From DATMER01 sp036277235 (lineage in GTDB: Bacteria > Acidobacteriota > Thermoanaerobaculia > Multivoradales > UBA5704), in assembly GCA_036277235.1 (NCBI GenBank), contig DASUNJ010000700.1:1-6818 (forward strand): a stretch of DNA of 6,818 nt, in the 5' to 3' direction. The number at the start of each line of letters is the position of its first letter. The first letter of the stretch is position 1. Shown here piece after piece: positions 5,063 through 6,818 of this stretch. The position numbers and the translations under genes are program-made. Under the pieces are notes generated by a model, which had not been told where the DNA came from, did not search any database, and saw only the letters and a list, made by a program, of their open reading frames with translations.

Positions 5063-6610
5063 CTAGTCGTAGTGCTTGGTCATCGGCCAGACCTGCCGGA
5101 TCGGCGCCTTGAGCCCGCGGGCGATCCAGACGGGCAGGTTGTCCTCGTACGGCATGCAGCGGCCGCCACAGTGAACCTCGCCCGCCTGCCTCACGTCCCT
5201 GAACCCCTGCCGATGATCCTCGGCATCGCCGCCGATGATGATCAGGGGGTCGCCCGAGCCCTGCGGTCCCCAAAGGAAATAGCTGTTGTGGCCAGAGGAG
5301 GCTTTCGGAAGACCGTACTTCTTCCCCAGCAGGTCGACGGCGCCGGCCTCACCGTAGTTCTGACCGTAGATCCCGGCAGTCGCCTGCTCCTCGGGCGGCA
5401 GCGAGCGGTAGACGCGGGCCACCTCGGCGACCATCTCTTCCCAGCCGTGCATGTCCGCGAAGTGCTGCGGCAGCGCGCCCATGTCGTGGCGCTCTTCCGC
5501 GCTCACCTGGATCCCGAGCGCACGCATGTAACGGGTGAAGGTCTCGACCGGCAGGATGGGGAGGGTCAGAGGAGCCGTGGCCACTCCTCCCATGACGAGC
5601 AGGACAGCCAGGACCGCTCGCAGAGCCGGCCTTCGTATCCAGCCTTCGATCGCCGTGGCTCCCGCGGCGAAGAGCGGCGGATAGGCCGGCGCGAGGTAAT
5701 AGGCCTTGGAAATCTGGGAAATCAGCACCAGGAACGCGGCGACGTAGGCCCAGGCCAGCACCCGGTACCTGGAGCGGAACAGCCAGACGAGGCCGGCCAG
5801 CCAGACCGGGAAGGTCAGCGGGTGCATCTGCTTCACCTGCGCACCGAAGAACGCGAGCGGCGAGAGCGCCACGTTCTTGAAGGCCGTGGCATTGCGCACG
5901 AACTCCGCCGTGGGCCAGCCGTTCGCCATCTGCCAGAGCACGTGCGGCAATGCGAGGAGGACGGCGATGGCGCCTCCGATCCAGATCCAGCGCTCGCGGA
6001 AATGCCTGCGCTCCGGCGTGAGCAGCAGGCCCACGAACACTCCGAAGCCGAAGAAGAGAAGGCTGTGCTTGTTCTGGAGGCCGAGCCCGCAGATGAGACC
6101 AAAGAGGAGCCAGAGCTTCGGATCGCCGCCGTTCACGATCTTCACGACGACCCAGGCGCCCAGCGTCCAGAAGAGGACGTCGAAGGAGTTCATGGAGAGG
6201 ATGTGGAAGAGGAAGAGGTAGACCGGAGCCACGAGCGCGCAGAGCGCGGCCATGCCCTGCGCCCAGCGGCCGCCTCCCATCTCGCGGGCGATGCGGGCGC
6301 ACAGCCAGATCACCGCCATGCCGGCGAGAATGGATGGAAGCCGCGCCGCCGCCAGCGATTCGCCGAGCAGCCCGCGGGTGACGCGGGCGATCAGGGCCAC
6401 GAGCGGCGGATGGTCGACGTAGCCGAAATCCAGGTGCTCGCCGCAGGCGATGTAGTAGAACTCGTCGCGAAACCACCCGTAGGAGTTGATCGCGGCGAGG
6501 TGGAGCGCGGCGTAGAGGAGCATGACCGCGGCCACGAACCACCTCCCGTCCCGCGGGCTCTGCTCCGGATTTTGGTACTCTCGCGGGTATGACGCCAATC
6601 CGGTGGACAC
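5063..6610 (-). CDS. Glycosyltransferase family 39 (PMT/ArnT-like) integral membrane protein
   Basis: A 515-residue inner-membrane protein with about ten hydrophobic segments (roughly 24-41, 92-108, 118-136, 143-158, 166-178, 182-197, 208-222, 263-277, 284-299, 330-352) and a soluble C-terminal part (360-515). Family 39 enzymes transfer sugars from polyprenyl-phosphate donors to lipid or protein acceptors on the outer face of the membrane. The diagnostic first extracytoplasmic loop reads GWFRDEFYYIACGEHLDFGYVDHPPL (45-70); Asp49-Glu50 are the expected catalytic/metal residues and DHPP is conserved. YYLAPAYPPL (304-313) is the conserved mid-protein motif. The C-terminal QNYGEAGAVDLLGKKYGLP and SGHNSYFLWGP blocks recur in a bacterial GT39 subgroup. 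Donor and acceptor cannot be read from sequence. The GTG at 6608-6610 is supported by AAGGAGG 7 nt upstream. A GTG at 6533-6535 with GGGAGG (6542-6547) would give 490 residues and avoid overlap with the divergent gene, at the cost of part of the first membrane segment's flank. Confidence 0.92.
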   Translation of the reverse strand: MSTGLASYPREYQNPEQSPRDGRWFVAAVMLLYAALHLAAINSYGWFRDEFYYIACGEHLDFGYVDHPPLVALIARVTRGLLGESLAAARLPSILAGMAVIWLCARIAREMGGGRWAQGMAALCALVAPVYLFLFHILSMNSFDVLFWTLGAWVVVKIVNGGDPKLWLLFGLICGLGLQNKHSLLFFGFGVFVGLLLTPERRHFRERWIWIGGAIAVLLALPHVLWQMANGWPTAEFVRNATAFKNVALSPLAFFGAQVKQMHPLTFPVWLAGLVWLFRSRYRVLAWAYVAAFLVLISQISKAYYLAPAYPPLFAAGATAIEGWIRRPALRAVLAVLLVMGGVATAPLTLPILPVETFTRYMRALGIQVSAEERHDMGALPQHFADMHGWEEMVAEVARVYRSLPPEEQATAGIYGQNYGEAGAVDLLGKKYGLPKASSGHNSYFLWGPQGSGDPLIIIGGDAEDHRQGFRDVRQAGEVHCGGRCMPYEDNLPVWIARGLKAPIRQVWPMTKHYD

Positions 6611-6818
6611 CGCTCTTCCTCCTTCTCCTGGCTGCCGGCTGCGCGGAGCGCGCGGATCGGCCGCGGACCTCGGCTCAAGGGGCTTCCTCGATGGATCGTG
6701 CCGCTGAATCTTACGTGAAGCTCGTGCTCGCCGTGGGCCAGCACGATCCCGACTATGTCGATGCCTTCTACGGCCCGCCGGAGTGGAGGACCGAAGCGGA
6801 GGCGGCCAAGCGCCCGCT
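6589..6818 (+). CDS. Lipoprotein of unrecognised family (partial, C-terminus outside window)
   Basis: Seventy-six codons are visible. Residues 1-18 (MTPIRWTPLFLLLLAAGC) are a lipoprotein signal: Arg5, a leucine-rich core and Cys18 as the lipidation residue, with Ala at -3 and Gly at -1. A low-complexity linker follows, and then the domain starts: AESYVKLVLAVGQHDPDYVDAFYGPPEWR (about 40-68). I recall similar openings (YVKLVLALG-HD-DYVDAYYGP) from uncharacterised exported proteins of several GC-rich Gram-negative groups, possibly putative peptidases, but no catalytic motif is in view and I assign no function. There is no good Shine-Dalgarno before the ATG (6589-6591). The start lies 22 bp inside the divergent glycosyltransferase gene if that uses its upstream GTG. 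Confidence 0.8.
   Translation, partial: MTPIRWTPLFLLLLAAGCAERADRPRTSAQGASSMDRAAESYVKLVLAVGQHDPDYVDAFYGPPEWRTEAEAAKRP
6618..6624 (-). promoter_or_regulatory. Shine-Dalgarno for the GT39 gene (start-deciding)
   Basis: CCTCCTT on the plus strand reads AAGGAGG on the minus strand, 7 nt before the GTG at 6608-6610. The same bases encode Leu codons of the divergent lipoprotein's signal peptide, so the match could be a by-product of CTC/CTT leucine codons rather than a real ribosome site. Confidence 0.5.

Noticed and set aside
5072..6592. A 506-codon plus-strand open frame antisense to the glycosyltransferase
   Set aside because: The antisense frame of a high-GC membrane-protein gene gives charged, low-complexity translation (HREDAEEE-like) with no recognisable domain or Shine-Dalgarno.

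Overview
GC-rich chromosomal DNA from a Gram-negative bacterium. The window encodes an outer-membrane beta-barrel protein ending in Phe and an exported lipoprotein, so the cell has an outer membrane. Long stop-free antisense frames, strong GC3 bias and GTG starts suggest a high-GC environmental lineage (Myxococcota, Acidobacteriota, Gemmatimonadota or a GC-rich proteobacterium). The sequence alone does not let me choose between them.

Layout. (1) 1-2201, minus strand: a two-gene oxidative pentose-phosphate operon, gnd (short-type 6-phosphogluconate dehydrogenase) followed 3 nt later by zwf (glucose-6-phosphate dehydrogenase), whose 3' end lies outside the window. Together they take glucose-6-phosphate to ribulose-5-phosphate, needing only a lactonase step in between. 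(2) 2202-3659: about 1.46 kb without an intact gene, but full of structure. In order it holds a 231-bp element with nested inverted repeats (MITE/BIME-like), a decayed fragment of a TPR-repeat protein, a REP-like hairpin, a degenerate tandem array of about 18 units of 20-21 bp, a second copy of the same hairpin, and an array of 21-bp units with phased T-tracts. (3) 3660-4343, plus strand: a secreted outer-membrane beta-barrel protein directly downstream of the arrays. (4) 4363-5027, minus strand, convergent with the barrel gene: a translationally coupled pair, a DUF4160-like small protein and an HTH protein, resembling a toxin-antitoxin module. A perfect inverted repeat sits inside its presumed promoter. 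(5) 5063-6610, minus strand: a multi-spanning GT39/ArnT-like glycosyltransferase. (6) 6589 to the window end, plus strand: the start of a divergent lipoprotein gene, overlapping the glycosyltransferase 5' end by 22 bp.

The metabolic and envelope genes are ordinary. The unusual parts are the layered repeat region 2974-3611 (hairpin, array, hairpin, array, then a surface-protein gene), the nested inverted-repeat element upstream of gnd-zwf, and the apparently leaderless, operator-overlapped DUF4160/HTH pair. None of these can be called new without database searches.
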